Assembly (NCBI RefSeq): GCF_902859825.1
Contig: NZ_CADIKB010000019.1
Span: 55,800-119,799, forward strand
Source of the DNA: Paraburkholderia phenoliruptrix
GTDB taxonomy: Bacteria; Pseudomonadota; Gammaproteobacteria; Burkholderiales; Burkholderiaceae
DNA: 64,000 bases
Direction of reading: 5' to 3'
In this document: in pieces, positions 52,619 through 62,124 of the stretch
Position numbering within the stretch: position 1 is the first letter of the stretch
Layout of the letters: the number at the start of each line of letters is the position of its first letter
The notes under the pieces: generated by a model
Told to the model about the DNA's origin: nothing
Seen by the model: only the letters and a program-made list of their open reading frames with translations
Databases searched by the model: none
Program-made: the position numbers and the translations under genes

Positions 52619-54985
52619 TTAGTGCCGCGCGGCGGACGTCGCGGCGCGCACCGCAGCGATCGCCTTGAGGATTTCCTCGCTCGTCGCGGGCGCATTCAGC
52701 GGCGGATTCACCTTGTGATTGCCCACTGCGGACACCGCATCGCGAATCGCAAAGAACACCGAGAACGGCAACAGCAGCGGCGGCTCGCCCGTCGCCTTCG
52801 AACGATGGATGCTGTCCTCCGCGTTGCGGTTCTTGAAGAGGCGCACGTTGAAAACCGGCGGCGTATCGTTGACGGTCGGGATCTTGTAGGTGGACGGCGC
52901 GTGCGTCATGAGTTTGCCGCCCGCGTTCCACCACAGCTCTTCGGTGGTCAGCCAGCCCATGCCTTGAATGAAGGCGCCTTCCACCTGGCCGATGTCGAGC
53001 GCCGGATTCAGCGACGCGCCCACGTCATGCAGCGCGTCCGCGCGCAGCACGCGCATTTCGCCCGTCAGCGTGTCGATCACGACTTCGGACACGGCCGCGC
53101 CGTATGAGTAGTAGTAGAACGGCCGGCCTTGCAGCTTCGCCTGATCCCAGTAGAGCTTGGGCGTCGCGTAAAAGCCGTCGGACCACAACTGGATGCGCGC
53201 GAGATAAGCCTTCGCGACCACTTCCTCGAACGGCACGATCGCCTCGCCGACTATCACGCGATCATGCGCGAAGCGCACGTCCGAAGCCTTGACCTCCCCC
53301 GCGCCGAAGCGCTCCGCGGCAAACGCGGCGAGACGCTCGCGAAGCTGACGCGCGGCGTCCTGCGCGGCCTTGCCGTTCAGATCGGAGCCGGTCGACGCCG
53401 CCGTGGCCGACGTGTTCGCGACCTTGCTCGTATCGGTTGCGCTCACGCGAATCCGGTTGAAGCCGACACCCAGTTCATGCGCGACGACCTGCGCGACCTT
53501 CGTGTTCAGGCCTTGGCCCATTTCGGTGCCGCCGTGGTTCACGAGCACCGAGCCGTCGGTATAGATGTGCACGAGCGCGCCGGCCTGGTTGAAGTGCGTA
53601 ACGTTAAACGCAATGCCGAACTTGACGGGCGTGAGCGCGAGGCCCTTTTTCAGGACCTCGTTGTTCGCGTTGAATTCGTCGATTGCCGCGCGGCGCGCGC
53701 GATACCCGCTCGTCGCTTCGAGTTCGTCGATCAGTTCGTGAATCACGTTGTCTTCGACGATCTGGCCATACGGCGTCTGATTGCGCTCGGTCTTGCCATA
53801 CAGATTGCGGCGCCGCACGTCGAGCGCGTCTTCGCCGACGGCCCGCGCCACGTTGTCCAGAATGTATTCGATGGCGAACGCGCCCTGCGGTCCGCCGAAG
53901 CCGCGAAACGCCGTGTTCGACTGCGTGTTGGTCTTACCGCAAAAGCCGTCGATGGACACATCCGACAGCCAGTACGCGTTGTCGAAGTGGCACAGCGCAC
54001 GCGTCATGACGGGGCCTGACAGGTCCGCCGAGAAACCGCAGCGCGACGTCATGTCCACGGCGACGCCTTCAATCACGCCCTTGTCGTCGTAGCCGACTTC
54101 ATAGGTGTAGTGAAAATCGTGGCGCTTGCCGGTGACCATCATGTCGTCGTCGCGGTCGGGGCGCAGCTTGACCGGGCACAACAGCTTCCATGCGGCGAGC
54201 GCCGCGCAGCATGCGAACAGACCCGACTGCGATTCCTTGCCGCCGAAGCCGCCGCCCATTCGCCGGCATTCGATTAATACGTTGTGCGATGCAATGCCGA
54301 GCGCGTGCGCGACGAGGTGCTGCATTTCGGTGGGATGCTGCGTCGAACAGTAGACGTGCATGCCGTCGTCGTCCTTCGGCACGGCGTACGAAATTTGCCC
54401 CTCCAGATAAAACTGTTCCTGCCCGCCGAGCAGCATTTCGCCGGCCTCGCGATGCGCGGCGCGCGCAATCTTGGTACCGGCCTCGCCGCGCGCGAGCTTC
54501 ATCGGCGGCAGCACGGACTGATTGGCGGCGCGCGCCTGCTGCGCGGTCAAAATGGCCGGCAGTTCCTCGTAGACGATTTCCGCGCGCCGCGCGGCGAGGC
54601 GCGCGGTTTCATGCGACGTCGCCACCACGATGAAGACCGGCTGGCCGACGTATTGCACGACGCCGTCCGCGAGAATGGGATCGTCGCCGTGCACGATCGG
54701 CGCGACGTCGTTGGCGCCGGGAATGTCGTCGGCCGTGAAGATCGCGACCACGCCGGGCGTGGCGCGCACTTTGTCGAACGAGATCGACACGATCTTCGCG
54801 TGCGCTTTCGCCGACAGGCCGAGCGCCGCGTGCAGCGTGCCGGCGACCGTCGGGATGTCGTCGGTGTAGGTAGCGCGGCCGCTTACGTGCAGATGCGCGG
54901 ATTCATGCGGACGCGACACGTGAACCTGCGTGAAGTCGTCGAGCGCCTGAGCATCTTTCAGGAAGGGTTCGGCATGCTGATTCAT
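52619..54985 (-). CDS. xdhB: Xanthine dehydrogenase, molybdopterin-binding subunit
   Basis: The 788-residue large subunit matches XdhB. It begins with HVSRPHESAHLHVSGRATYT and ends with the domain that binds molybdopterin cytosine-dinucleotide or molybdopterin. Key stretches are QEQFYLEGQISYAVP, RRMGGGFGGKESQ, NTAFRGFGGPQGAFAIEYIL, GGTEMGQGLNTKVAQVVAHE and the active-site Glu region near the C-terminus, GEPPLLLPFSVFFAIRDAV. It oxidises hypoxanthine and xanthine to urate. GGAGAAC precedes the ATG. It lies 45 bp after xdhA. Confidence 0.97.
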   Translation of the reverse strand: MNQHAEPFLKDAQALDDFTQVHVSRPHESAHLHVSGRATYTDDIPTVAGTLHAALGLSAKAHAKIVSISFDKVRATPGVVAIFTADDIPGANDVAPIVHGDDPILADGVVQYVGQPVFIVVATSHETARLAARRAEIVYEELPAILTAQQARAANQSVLPPMKLARGEAGTKIARAAHREAGEMLLGGQEQFYLEGQISYAVPKDDDGMHVYCSTQHPTEMQHLVAHALGIASHNVLIECRRMGGGFGGKESQSGLFACCAALAAWKLLCPVKLRPDRDDDMMVTGKRHDFHYTYEVGYDDKGVIEGVAVDMTSRCGFSADLSGPVMTRALCHFDNAYWLSDVSIDGFCGKTNTQSNTAFRGFGGPQGAFAIEYILDNVARAVGEDALDVRRRNLYGKTERNQTPYGQIVEDNVIHELIDELEATSGYRARRAAIDEFNANNEVLKKGLALTPVKFGIAFNVTHFNQAGALVHIYTDGSVLVNHGGTEMGQGLNTKVAQVVAHELGVGFNRIRVSATDTSKVANTSATAASTGSDLNGKAAQDAARQLRERLAAFAAERFGAGEVKASDVRFAHDRVIVGEAIVPFEEVVAKAYLARIQLWSDGFYATPKLYWDQAKLQGRPFYYYSYGAAVSEVVIDTLTGEMRVLRADALHDVGASLNPALDIGQVEGAFIQGMGWLTTEELWWNAGGKLMTHAPSTYKIPTVNDTPPVFNVRLFKNRNAEDSIHRSKATGEPPLLLPFSVFFAIRDAVSAVGNHKVNPPLNAPATSEEILKAIAAVRAATSAARH

Positions 54986-55030
54986 TATTGAGTTCTCCGT
55001 ATTCCTCGTGGATCGCGCGCGTCTTGCGCC

Positions 55031-56584
55031 TTAGGCGCCGGCGGCCGCATTGACATCGCGATTCACATCGGCAGGCGCACGGGCCGCGGCGACCGCGCGC
55101 ACGTCGAGCGCGCTTTTCGGCAGCGGATTGTTCGGGCGTGTTTCGAGCCAGAAGCGATACAGGGTGTTTTTCGCCGCTTCCAGACGATAGTCGCTGGTCG
55201 CGCGCATATCCGAGAGCGGCGTGTAGTCGTTGCCGAGCGCGAGCATCGCGGCCTGCGCGGTGGCTTCGTGCCATTCGGCGTCGCGCAGCACGGCCTCGGC
55301 GTGCGTGGCGCGCTTCGGCGTCGCCGCCATGCCGCCGAACGCAATGCGCGGCTCGCGAATCAGCTTGCCGTCCGCGATAAAGGAGAATGCCGCGCACACG
55401 GCGGAAATGTCGGAGTCGAAACGCTTGGAGAGCTTGTAGGTGCGGAACTGCAGCTTCGCGCGCGCGCCGGTGCGCGTCGGCACCTTCACGCCGACGACGA
55501 ACTCGTGCTCTGCCATATCTTTCTTCTGATAAGCGAGGTACAGGTCCTCGAGCGGCATATCGCGCTCCGTCGCGCCGCCGCGCACGATCACACGCGCGCC
55601 GAGCGCGATGAGGCCGGGCATCGAATCGCCGATCGGCGAGCCGTTCGCGATGTTGCCGCCGAGCGTGCCGGCGTTACGAATCGGCAGCGAAGCAAAGCGT
55701 TGCCACATCTCGGTAACTTCCGGATACTGCTTCGCGATCTCCGCATACGCTTTTTCGACGGTCACGCCCGCGCCGATTTCGATCCATTCGCCGCGCGTGT
55801 CGAGCTTCTGCAATTCGGCGATCTGCCCGACGTAGACCACATTGCCCAGTTCGCGCATCTGCTTCGTCACCCACAGGCCGATGTCCGTGCTGCCCGCGAG
55901 AATGCGCACGGCGGGCTCGGCCTCCTTGATGTGCGCAAGCGCCTCCACGGTGCGCGGTGCGTGAAAGCGCTGGCCGGCGCGTTCGTAATGGAACGTGTCG
56001 TTGCGTTGCAGTGTGGCGAGCGTGTCCGCCAGCGCGGCGACATTGACCGGCGCCTTGGGCGCGGGCGTTTCGAACATGCGCACGGCCGCATCCACGATCG
56101 GTCGATAGCCGGTGCAGCGGCACAGGTTGCCGGTCAGCGCGTTGCTGATGTCTTCGCGCGAAGGCACCGTCCTGTTCGCGCAGCCCTGTTCGTGGCCGTG
56201 CTTTTCATAGAGCGACCACATCGACATGACAAAGCCCGGCGTGCAGAAACCGCATTGCGAGCCGTGGCATTCGACCATCGCTTCCTGCACCGGATGCAGA
56301 GAGCCGTCCGGCTGGCGCAGATCTTCGACGGTGAAAAGCGCCTTGCCGTCGAGCGTGGGCAGGAACTGGATGCAGGCGTTGACCGCCTTGAAGTCGACGC
56401 CGCCTGCTTCGTTGCGTTCGCCGACCACGACCGTGCACGCGCCGCAATCGCCTTCGGCACAGCCTTCCTTGGTGCCGGTGCAGTGCGCGTCCTCGCGCAG
56501 GTACTGCAGGACCGTGCGGGTGACGGGCGCGTCCGCGATTTCGCGGATCGCGTTGCGGTGGTAGAAGCGAATCGGCTCAGTCAT
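55031..56584 (-). CDS. xdhA: Xanthine dehydrogenase, FeS/FAD subunit
   Basis: The 517-residue subunit starts at the ATG at 56584 (GAGAG 12-16 nt upstream); the longer frame to 56671 is non-coding. The plant-type [2Fe-2S] domain has Cys42, Cys47, Cys50 and Cys71 (KEGCAEGDCGACTVVV; VNACIQF). The second [2Fe-2S] domain has SQCGFCTPGFVMS and NLCRCTGYRPI. The FAD domain (about 190-380) has ILAGSTDIGLWVTKQMRELG and NAGTLGGNIANGSPIGDSMP. It passes electrons from XdhB to NAD. First gene of the operon; 394 bp separate it from the divergent exporter gene. Confidence 0.97.
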   Translation of the reverse strand: MTEPIRFYHRNAIREIADAPVTRTVLQYLREDAHCTGTKEGCAEGDCGACTVVVGERNEAGGVDFKAVNACIQFLPTLDGKALFTVEDLRQPDGSLHPVQEAMVECHGSQCGFCTPGFVMSMWSLYEKHGHEQGCANRTVPSREDISNALTGNLCRCTGYRPIVDAAVRMFETPAPKAPVNVAALADTLATLQRNDTFHYERAGQRFHAPRTVEALAHIKEAEPAVRILAGSTDIGLWVTKQMRELGNVVYVGQIAELQKLDTRGEWIEIGAGVTVEKAYAEIAKQYPEVTEMWQRFASLPIRNAGTLGGNIANGSPIGDSMPGLIALGARVIVRGGATERDMPLEDLYLAYQKKDMAEHEFVVGVKVPTRTGARAKLQFRTYKLSKRFDSDISAVCAAFSFIADGKLIREPRIAFGGMAATPKRATHAEAVLRDAEWHEATAQAAMLALGNDYTPLSDMRATSDYRLEAAKNTLYRFWLETRPNNPLPKSALDVRAVAAARAPADVNRDVNAAAGA

Positions 56585-56978
56585 GTCTCGTGCTCTCGAT
56601 GTCTCGAATCTCATGTGCGGCTGGCAGTACCGCGGGGATGGTTCGAAAACTATCACCGTCAATAAATACAACCCATAGGCCGGATCGCATGCGGGACATA
56701 TTCGTTAAGCGATAACGAGATGGATTTTGCGGGGCGCGGGCTTATGTTGCTGTGGCAGGTTCAAGGCATTTTTGCTAGTTTCGATGCGTTACGGACATTT
56801 CATGTTGTGCTCGCGCGACGGAATGGGGCGAAAGAGGCCGCCCCTTCGAGCGTCGAAGGCCGTGCTATCGGGGCACCTTGCCGGGTTTACTTCCGATGAT
56901 TATTAAGCAAACGCTGCAAGAGAATCGGTTCCATGGGAAAATCACGCCTTCCCGCCGTTTTCAAGTCTCGTTTTCCCC
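56585..56978. other. Divergent promoter region of xdhABC and the YhhS-type exporter
   Basis: This 394-bp interval separates two genes that read away from each other. It has an AT-rich part near 56655-56720 and around 56770. No coding frame is supported. It carries the palindrome annotated at 56702-56718. Confidence 0.6.
56702..56718. promoter_or_regulatory. Candidate operator upstream of xdhA
   Basis: TCGTTA (56702-56707) and TAACGA (56713-56718) are exact complements around AGCGA, 118 bp upstream of the xdhA start. Such a spaced palindrome suits a LysR- or MarR/GntR-type protein. The regulator is not identified. Confidence 0.4.
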
Positions 56979-58190
56979 ATGTCCACCGACACAGCGACAA
57001 CTCGCAGCGAATTCGCGACGACCCTGCAGATCATTCCGGTCGTCTTTTTCACGTTTCTTTGCTACCTGACGATAGGCATTCCGCTCGCCGTGCTGCCCGG
57101 CTATGTCCACGGCGACCTCGGCTACAGCGCGGTTCTCGCGGGCGCGGCGATCAGCGTGCAGTACCTCGCGACGCTGGCCTCGCGGCCGCTCGCCGGCCGT
57201 TCCGCGGACACGCTCGGGCCGAAGCGCACGGTGTCAATCGGTTTGCTCGGCTGCGGCGCGAGCGGCGTTCTGTTGTTGCTGGCGGTGTTGAGCGGGCGCT
57301 GGCCGGCGGCGAGTCTCACCCTGCTGGTTTGCAGCCGGCTCGTGCTCGGCTTCGGGGAAAGCCTGTGCGGCACGGGTGCGATTCTGTGGGGGATCGGCCG
57401 CGTGGGCACGAACAACAATGCGCGAGTGATCTCGTGGAACGGCATCGCGACATATGGCGCGCTGGCGGTAGGCGCGCCGCTCGGCGTCGCGATCGAGCGG
57501 ACGGTCGGCTTTGCGGCGCTCGGCATTCTCGTGATACTGCTGGCGGCGCTCGGCTACTACCTCGCCCGGTCGATGGCGGCTGTGCCTGTCGTGCATGGCG
57601 AGCGGATGTCGTACCGAAGCGTGTTCACGCGGGTGCTGCCGCACGGTATCGGCCTCGCGCTCGGCTCGGCCGGCTTTGGATCGATCGCGACGTTCATCAC
57701 CTTGTTTTATGCAGCGAAGCAGTGGCCGAACGCGGCGTTGTCGCTGACGGTGTTCGGCACGCTGTTCATCGGCGCGCGGCTGCTGTTCGCCAACACGATC
57801 AAGACGTATGGCGGATTCCGCGTCGCGATTGCTTCGTTTTCCTTCGAATGTGTCGGCTTGCTGATGCTGTGGCTCGCGCCTGAGCCGCATGTCGCGCTTG
57901 CTGGTGCTGCGTTGACCGGCTTTGGTTTTGCACTGGTTTTCCCGGCGCTTGGCGTCGAGGCGGTAGGACTCGTGCCGCCGGCCAGCCGGGGGGCCGCTTT
58001 GTCGGCTTATTCGGTGTTTCTGGATTTGTCGTTGGGGATTACGGGGCCGCTGGCCGGGTATATTGCCGGCGAGTTCGGGTATGGGTCGGTGTTTTTGTTT
58101 GCGGCTGTGGCCGCTGCGGCGGCCGTGGTGTTGTCGGGGTTTCTTTATGTTCGCGATGTGAGGGTCGGGAAGATGCCTGCGGCGCTTTGA
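56979..58190 (+). CDS. yhhS: MFS exporter, YhhS type
   Basis: The 403-residue protein has 12 membrane segments and matches YhhS closely in motif order: FLCYLTIGIPLAVLPGYVHG, ISVQYLATLASRPLAGRSAD with MFS motif A, GESLCGTGAILWGIGRVG, ISWNGIATYGALAVGAPLGV, LASAGFG-like LALGSAGFGSIATFITLFYA and FPALGVEAVGLVPPASRGAA. YhhS is a poorly defined drug/metabolite exporter. It is divergent from xdhA, so a purine-linked role is conceivable but only by position. No Shine-Dalgarno sequence is seen. Confidence 0.9.
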   Translation: MSTDTATTRSEFATTLQIIPVVFFTFLCYLTIGIPLAVLPGYVHGDLGYSAVLAGAAISVQYLATLASRPLAGRSADTLGPKRTVSIGLLGCGASGVLLLLAVLSGRWPAASLTLLVCSRLVLGFGESLCGTGAILWGIGRVGTNNNARVISWNGIATYGALAVGAPLGVAIERTVGFAALGILVILLAALGYYLARSMAAVPVVHGERMSYRSVFTRVLPHGIGLALGSAGFGSIATFITLFYAAKQWPNAALSLTVFGTLFIGARLLFANTIKTYGGFRVAIASFSFECVGLLMLWLAPEPHVALAGAALTGFGFALVFPALGVEAVGLVPPASRGAALSAYSVFLDLSLGITGPLAGYIAGEFGYGSVFLFAAVAAAAAVVLSGFLYVRDVRVGKMPAAL

Positions 58191-58227
58191 GGTTTTCTGG
58201 GTTTTTGGGTTTCTGCGTTTGTTTGTG

Positions 58228-58934
58228 GTTAAACCCCTTGGCCTTTCCTTGAGGCCACGGTGGTCTATTAGTGTTGCCCCTGTGCGGGGCGGCACTTACT
58301 TTCTTTGCCGCCGCAAAGAAAGTAAGCAAAGAAAGCGGGCTCACACCGCCAGCTCATAAGTGAGTCCCTCGCTCGGAGGGGGTAGTGGTGCATCTGGAAT
58401 CCGTGCCCTCGCACATTCCACCGCCGTGACAAGGCAGTCATTCTTCTGGCGACGCTGCGCGCGCCGCAGCGGTCGTTCTCAACACCACCCTCCGTTCAAC
58501 CGCTCCCCTTTCTGTTTAGTTTCCTGATCATTTTGTATGTCAGTTGCGCCGGTCCCTGACCGGGACGCGCGCCGATTGCGCTCCCACATTCCAGCGCCGC
58601 CTCGCGAAAACCCATCAGCACCTCGCCGAGGCGCTGCCGACGGCCCCACCGCGCGTAATCGCGAGCGACTGGGCTGGGCCCGCCCCTTCCGGCGAGCACG
58701 CAGTGCGAGGCGGGAAGCATGACTGCCTTGTCACTAGCGCGGAGTGCGCGAAAACACAGATTCCAGATGCACCACTACCCCCTCCAAGCCAGGGGACCCA
58801 CTTACAAGCTGGCGGTGTAAAGCCGCTTTCTTTGCCTACTTTCTTTGCGGCATGCAAAGAAAGTAGGTGCCGCCCCGCACAGGGGCAACACCAATAGACC
58901 ACCGTGACCTCAAGGAAAGGCCAAGGGGGTTAAC
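58228..58934. repeat. Long inverted repeat: two ~215-bp arms around a ~276-bp centre
   Basis: The left arm (58228-58442) and the reverse complement of the right arm (58719-58934) align along their length with scattered differences. Each arm has its own near-perfect hairpin: 58296-58308 with 58313-58325 (13 bp, 4-nt loop) on the left and 58835-58848 with 58854-58867 (14 bp, 5-nt loop) on the right, both built on TACTTTCTTTGC. Arms also share a GTGTTGCCCCTGTGCGGGGC stretch. There is no transposase and no supported gene inside. I recall similar sequence between genes in other Paraburkholderia genomes, which suggests a dispersed intergenic element. It fills the whole gap between the yhhS-type and aminotransferase genes. 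Confidence 0.88.
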
Positions 58935-58965
58935 AACACATCAAAACAACAAAACCAGCAAACCC

Positions 58966-60189
58966 TCACTTCCCCCCCGACAACCCCCTCTCCAACGCCG
59001 CCACGCCGGCAGGCAAATCCACCTTCACTCCAAGATCCACCATCGTCCGCCCCAACGCATGCACGGTCCGGAAAAGATTATGCTCACGGCACTGCTCGCC
59101 CATCTGCCCAATACGGACAATCGGCAATCCGAACGACCCGGAAATCTCCACCTGATGCTGCCGCGAAATATGCGCGCAGACATCGCCCGGACTCAAGCCC
59201 GGGGGCACCTCGATCCCCACCACCGAATTCAACCGGTACTCCTTCGGCGCATACAACTGCAGACCGAGCGCCGTCACGCCCTCCTGTAATGCCACGGAAC
59301 ACTTCAAGTGCCGCGCGAAACGCTTCTCCAGCGTCTCGGCGCATACGAGCCGCAACGCTTCGTGCAGCGCGAGCACGCCCGACACCGGTGCCGTGTAGTG
59401 ATACCCCGCGTTGTGCCAGAAGTTCTCAGCAAGCGATGCGTCCAGGCACCAATGCGCGTTCGGCGCCGTCCGTCCCTTCACCCGCTCCCACGCCGCATCG
59501 GAAAACGCAATCAGCGAGACACCCGGAATCGACGACAAACCCTTCTGCCCACCGGTGATGACCGCGTCGATACCCCACGCGTCCATCGCGAGCGGCATTG
59601 TGCTCAATGTGCAGACGGCGTCGACGATCACGAGCGCGCCCGCCGCTTTCGCCAGCGCCGCGATGTCCTTCAATTGATAATTCCACACCGTATTCGACGT
59701 CTCGCCCTGCACGATCGTGACGATCTCGGGGCGCTCGCGGCGAATCGCGTCCGCGATCTGCTCGAGAGTTGCCACTGACCTGTCGGCCACTTCCAGCACG
59801 CTCACCTGCGCACCGACGCGGCGGCCCATCTCGGCCATCCGTCCGCTGAAGAAGCCATTCTTGATGCTCAGGACGCGCGTGCCTTCCCAGGCGAGATTGG
59901 AGATCGCCATTTCCATCGCGGCCGAGCCCGGGCCCGCGACGCCCAGCACCCATTTCGAATGCGTCTGGAACACATAGCGCGCCATCGTCTTCACCTGGCT
60001 GATCACCTTCACCATCGTCGCGCCCAAATGGTTGATGACGATCGTGTTGGCCTTCGCGACGGCCGCGGGGATCGGCACGGGACCGGCGCCCATCATCAGC
60101 AACGGCTCTTCGGGAAGAATGGCGTCGAGCGATTCGACAACCGGGCACGGCACAGCAGTGGACGCAACGTTGAATGATGAAGTCGGCAT
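58966..60189 (-). CDS. Class V aminotransferase (alanine/serine--glyoxylate type)
   Basis: The 407-residue PLP enzyme matches the AGXT/SGAT group: LLMMGAGPVPIPAAVAKA near residue 30, GVAGPGSAAMEMAISNL, VQGETSNTVWNY, VDAVCTLSTMPLAMDAWGID and the PLP lysine in TGGQKGLSSIPGVSL. It likely moves an amino group from alanine, serine or aspartate to glyoxylate. It lies 180 bp downstream of asdA on the same strand, where alanine is produced, so an alanine donor would fit. The exact substrate pair is not certain. No strong Shine-Dalgarno sequence. Confidence 0.87.
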   Translation of the reverse strand: MPTSSFNVASTAVPCPVVESLDAILPEEPLLMMGAGPVPIPAAVAKANTIVINHLGATMVKVISQVKTMARYVFQTHSKWVLGVAGPGSAAMEMAISNLAWEGTRVLSIKNGFFSGRMAEMGRRVGAQVSVLEVADRSVATLEQIADAIRRERPEIVTIVQGETSNTVWNYQLKDIAALAKAAGALVIVDAVCTLSTMPLAMDAWGIDAVITGGQKGLSSIPGVSLIAFSDAAWERVKGRTAPNAHWCLDASLAENFWHNAGYHYTAPVSGVLALHEALRLVCAETLEKRFARHLKCSVALQEGVTALGLQLYAPKEYRLNSVVGIEVPPGLSPGDVCAHISRQHQVEISGSFGLPIVRIGQMGEQCREHNLFRTVHALGRTMVDLGVKVDLPAGVAALERGLSGGK

Positions 60190-60368
60190 GATCGGTACTT
60201 GAAGGAAAGCGCAAGATGGAATGCACAGGAGCCAACGGCCTCGTCAGCTGTCATGCTGGCAAGGCCGTCGTTCGATGATTCACTGATCCGCGCGATTGCG
60301 CAAGTTTTTTGACCATGCTTCGTGCAACCGTGCTGCGCGTGCCGAGTCAGGCAACGGTTGCTCAAGCG

Positions 60369-62033
60369 TCATTTCACGGCGCTCTTGTCGAGTTTCTTCC
60401 CGGTCGCCGCATTGAAACGCTCGACATATTCCTCGATCAGACGGCGCATGGCCCGCCCGATCTGCCGGTAATCGGACTCGTTGAGGTTCGCGAGCGACAC
60501 ACGGCCCGACGGATGCTGCGTGCCGAAGCCGCGTCCGGGCAGCAGCACGACACGCGCTTCGCGCGCGAGGCGAAACAGCAGTTCGGAAGGCTCGGTGTTG
60601 TCCAGCAGCCAGTCGACGAACTCCCGCCCATGCGCCCGCTCGCCGAGGTACTCCACGTCGAGAATAGTGTAGTAGTCCACCTGATTCGGGTCGTCGTCCT
60701 TGAATGAAATGCCGACCTCTTCGTAAAGCGCCTGCTTGCGCTTGCGGATCAGGCGCTTTAACGCATTCTTGTAGGCGTCCGGCGTGTCCATCAGCGAGAA
60801 CAGCGAAAACAGCACCATTTGCACCTGCTGCGGCGTGGACAGCCCCGCTGTGTGATTCAGCGCGACGGTGCGGCTGTCCGCCACCAGACGGTCGATGAAC
60901 CTGAGCTTGCCCGGCTCGGTGGTAATCGACTCGTAGCGTTCGTGCAGCTGTCTTTTTACGTCCTCCGGCAATTCGGCGATCAACCTGTCGAGCACATTGT
61001 CGCGATGCGTCGCAATCGTGCCGAGGCGCCAGCCGGTCGCGCCGAAGTACTTCGAATACGAATACACGAGAATGGTGTTCTTCGGCGCCAGCGCGAACAG
61101 CGAAACGAAGTTGTCGGCGAAAGTGCCGTACACGTCGTCGGTGAGGAGAATCAGATCGGGCCGCTCTTTTACGATGTCGGCAATGTATTGAAGACTTTCG
61201 TCGTCGATTTTCACGGAAGGCGGATTGCTCGGGTTGACCAGAAAGAACGCCTTCACCTTCGGATCGCGCAGCTTGTCGAGCTCGCGTTTTGAATACTGCC
61301 AGCCGTTTGCGACGTCGGCTTCGAGATTCACTACGTTCAGCTGATAGTCGTTCAGCCGCGGGATCTCGATGTACGGCGTAAAGATCGGCATGCCGAGCGC
61401 AATCGTATCGCCCGTCCTGATGAGGTGATTCTCGCGCAGCGTGTTGAAAATATACGTCATGGCCGCGGTACCGCCCTCCACGGCGAATACGTCGAACTCG
61501 CCGACGAACGGATGTTGACCGATCATCTCGCGACGCAGGTACTGTCCGACAATTACTTCGGATAGCTTAAGCATTCTATCGGGCACCGGATAGTTCGATG
61601 CCAGAATCCCCTCGCACATCTCATACAGAAAGTCGCCCGCGGACAGTCCCAATTGATCGCGCACATACGACACCGCGCCGCGCAAAAAGTCGATTCCCGG
61701 CACGCCGCGGTTTTCGCGCAGGAACAGGTCGAAGCGCTCCTCGAGGCCCTCGCGCCGTGGAAATCCGCCAACGCCCTCCGGCATGTAAGCGAACGAGCGC
61801 TCCGACTCGCGCATCGCAAAGAGACCGAGCTGCCAGAAACCGTGACGCGGAATCGTCGCGAGAAAATTCGGATTGCCGCGTCCTGCGTTGAGCATCGCCA
61901 TGTTGGCCGGACGCTCCACGACACCGCCGCCCGCCGCCTTGATGAGTTCGTCCTTCAACTCAAACGGGCTGAGCGCTGCAAGACCCGGTTGAGCCATGTC
62001 TGCATGCGTGGTGCCGCCATTCTGTTTTGCCAT
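60369..62033 (-). CDS. asdA: Aspartate 4-decarboxylase (bifunctional aminotransferase)
   Basis: The 554-residue PLP enzyme is longer than ordinary aspartate aminotransferases, as AsdA is. It has MLNAGRGNPNFLATIPRHGF, YMPEGVGGFPRREGLEERF, EGGTAAMTYIFNTL and the PLP lysine in VYSYSKYFGATGWRLGTIA, with the phosphate-binding Arg after it. It turns aspartate into alanine and CO2, with a minor transaminase activity, as a large oligomer. GGAG lies about 9-10 nt before the ATG. It follows aspT by 91 bp; together they form the proton-motive Asp/Ala cycle. Confidence 0.96.
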   Translation of the reverse strand: MAKQNGGTTHADMAQPGLAALSPFELKDELIKAAGGGVVERPANMAMLNAGRGNPNFLATIPRHGFWQLGLFAMRESERSFAYMPEGVGGFPRREGLEERFDLFLRENRGVPGIDFLRGAVSYVRDQLGLSAGDFLYEMCEGILASNYPVPDRMLKLSEVIVGQYLRREMIGQHPFVGEFDVFAVEGGTAAMTYIFNTLRENHLIRTGDTIALGMPIFTPYIEIPRLNDYQLNVVNLEADVANGWQYSKRELDKLRDPKVKAFFLVNPSNPPSVKIDDESLQYIADIVKERPDLILLTDDVYGTFADNFVSLFALAPKNTILVYSYSKYFGATGWRLGTIATHRDNVLDRLIAELPEDVKRQLHERYESITTEPGKLRFIDRLVADSRTVALNHTAGLSTPQQVQMVLFSLFSLMDTPDAYKNALKRLIRKRKQALYEEVGISFKDDDPNQVDYYTILDVEYLGERAHGREFVDWLLDNTEPSELLFRLAREARVVLLPGRGFGTQHPSGRVSLANLNESDYRQIGRAMRRLIEEYVERFNAATGKKLDKSAVK

Positions 62034-62124
62034 GATGCGTTCTCCGATGAGCCAGATGAAAGGCGCGACCGGGCATCGGCGAACGACGCCCCGGCCCGCG
62101 CGAAGAAAAGATGCGATGCGTTTT

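Noticed and set aside
52606..52695. Upstream extension of xdhC as a possible remnant of the missing domain
   Set aside because: It lies inside the xdhB 3' end in another frame and shows no XdhC/CoxI motif.
58228..58934. Inverted arms considered as insertion-sequence ends
   Set aside because: No transposase frame between or beside them and the arms are far longer than usual terminal repeats.
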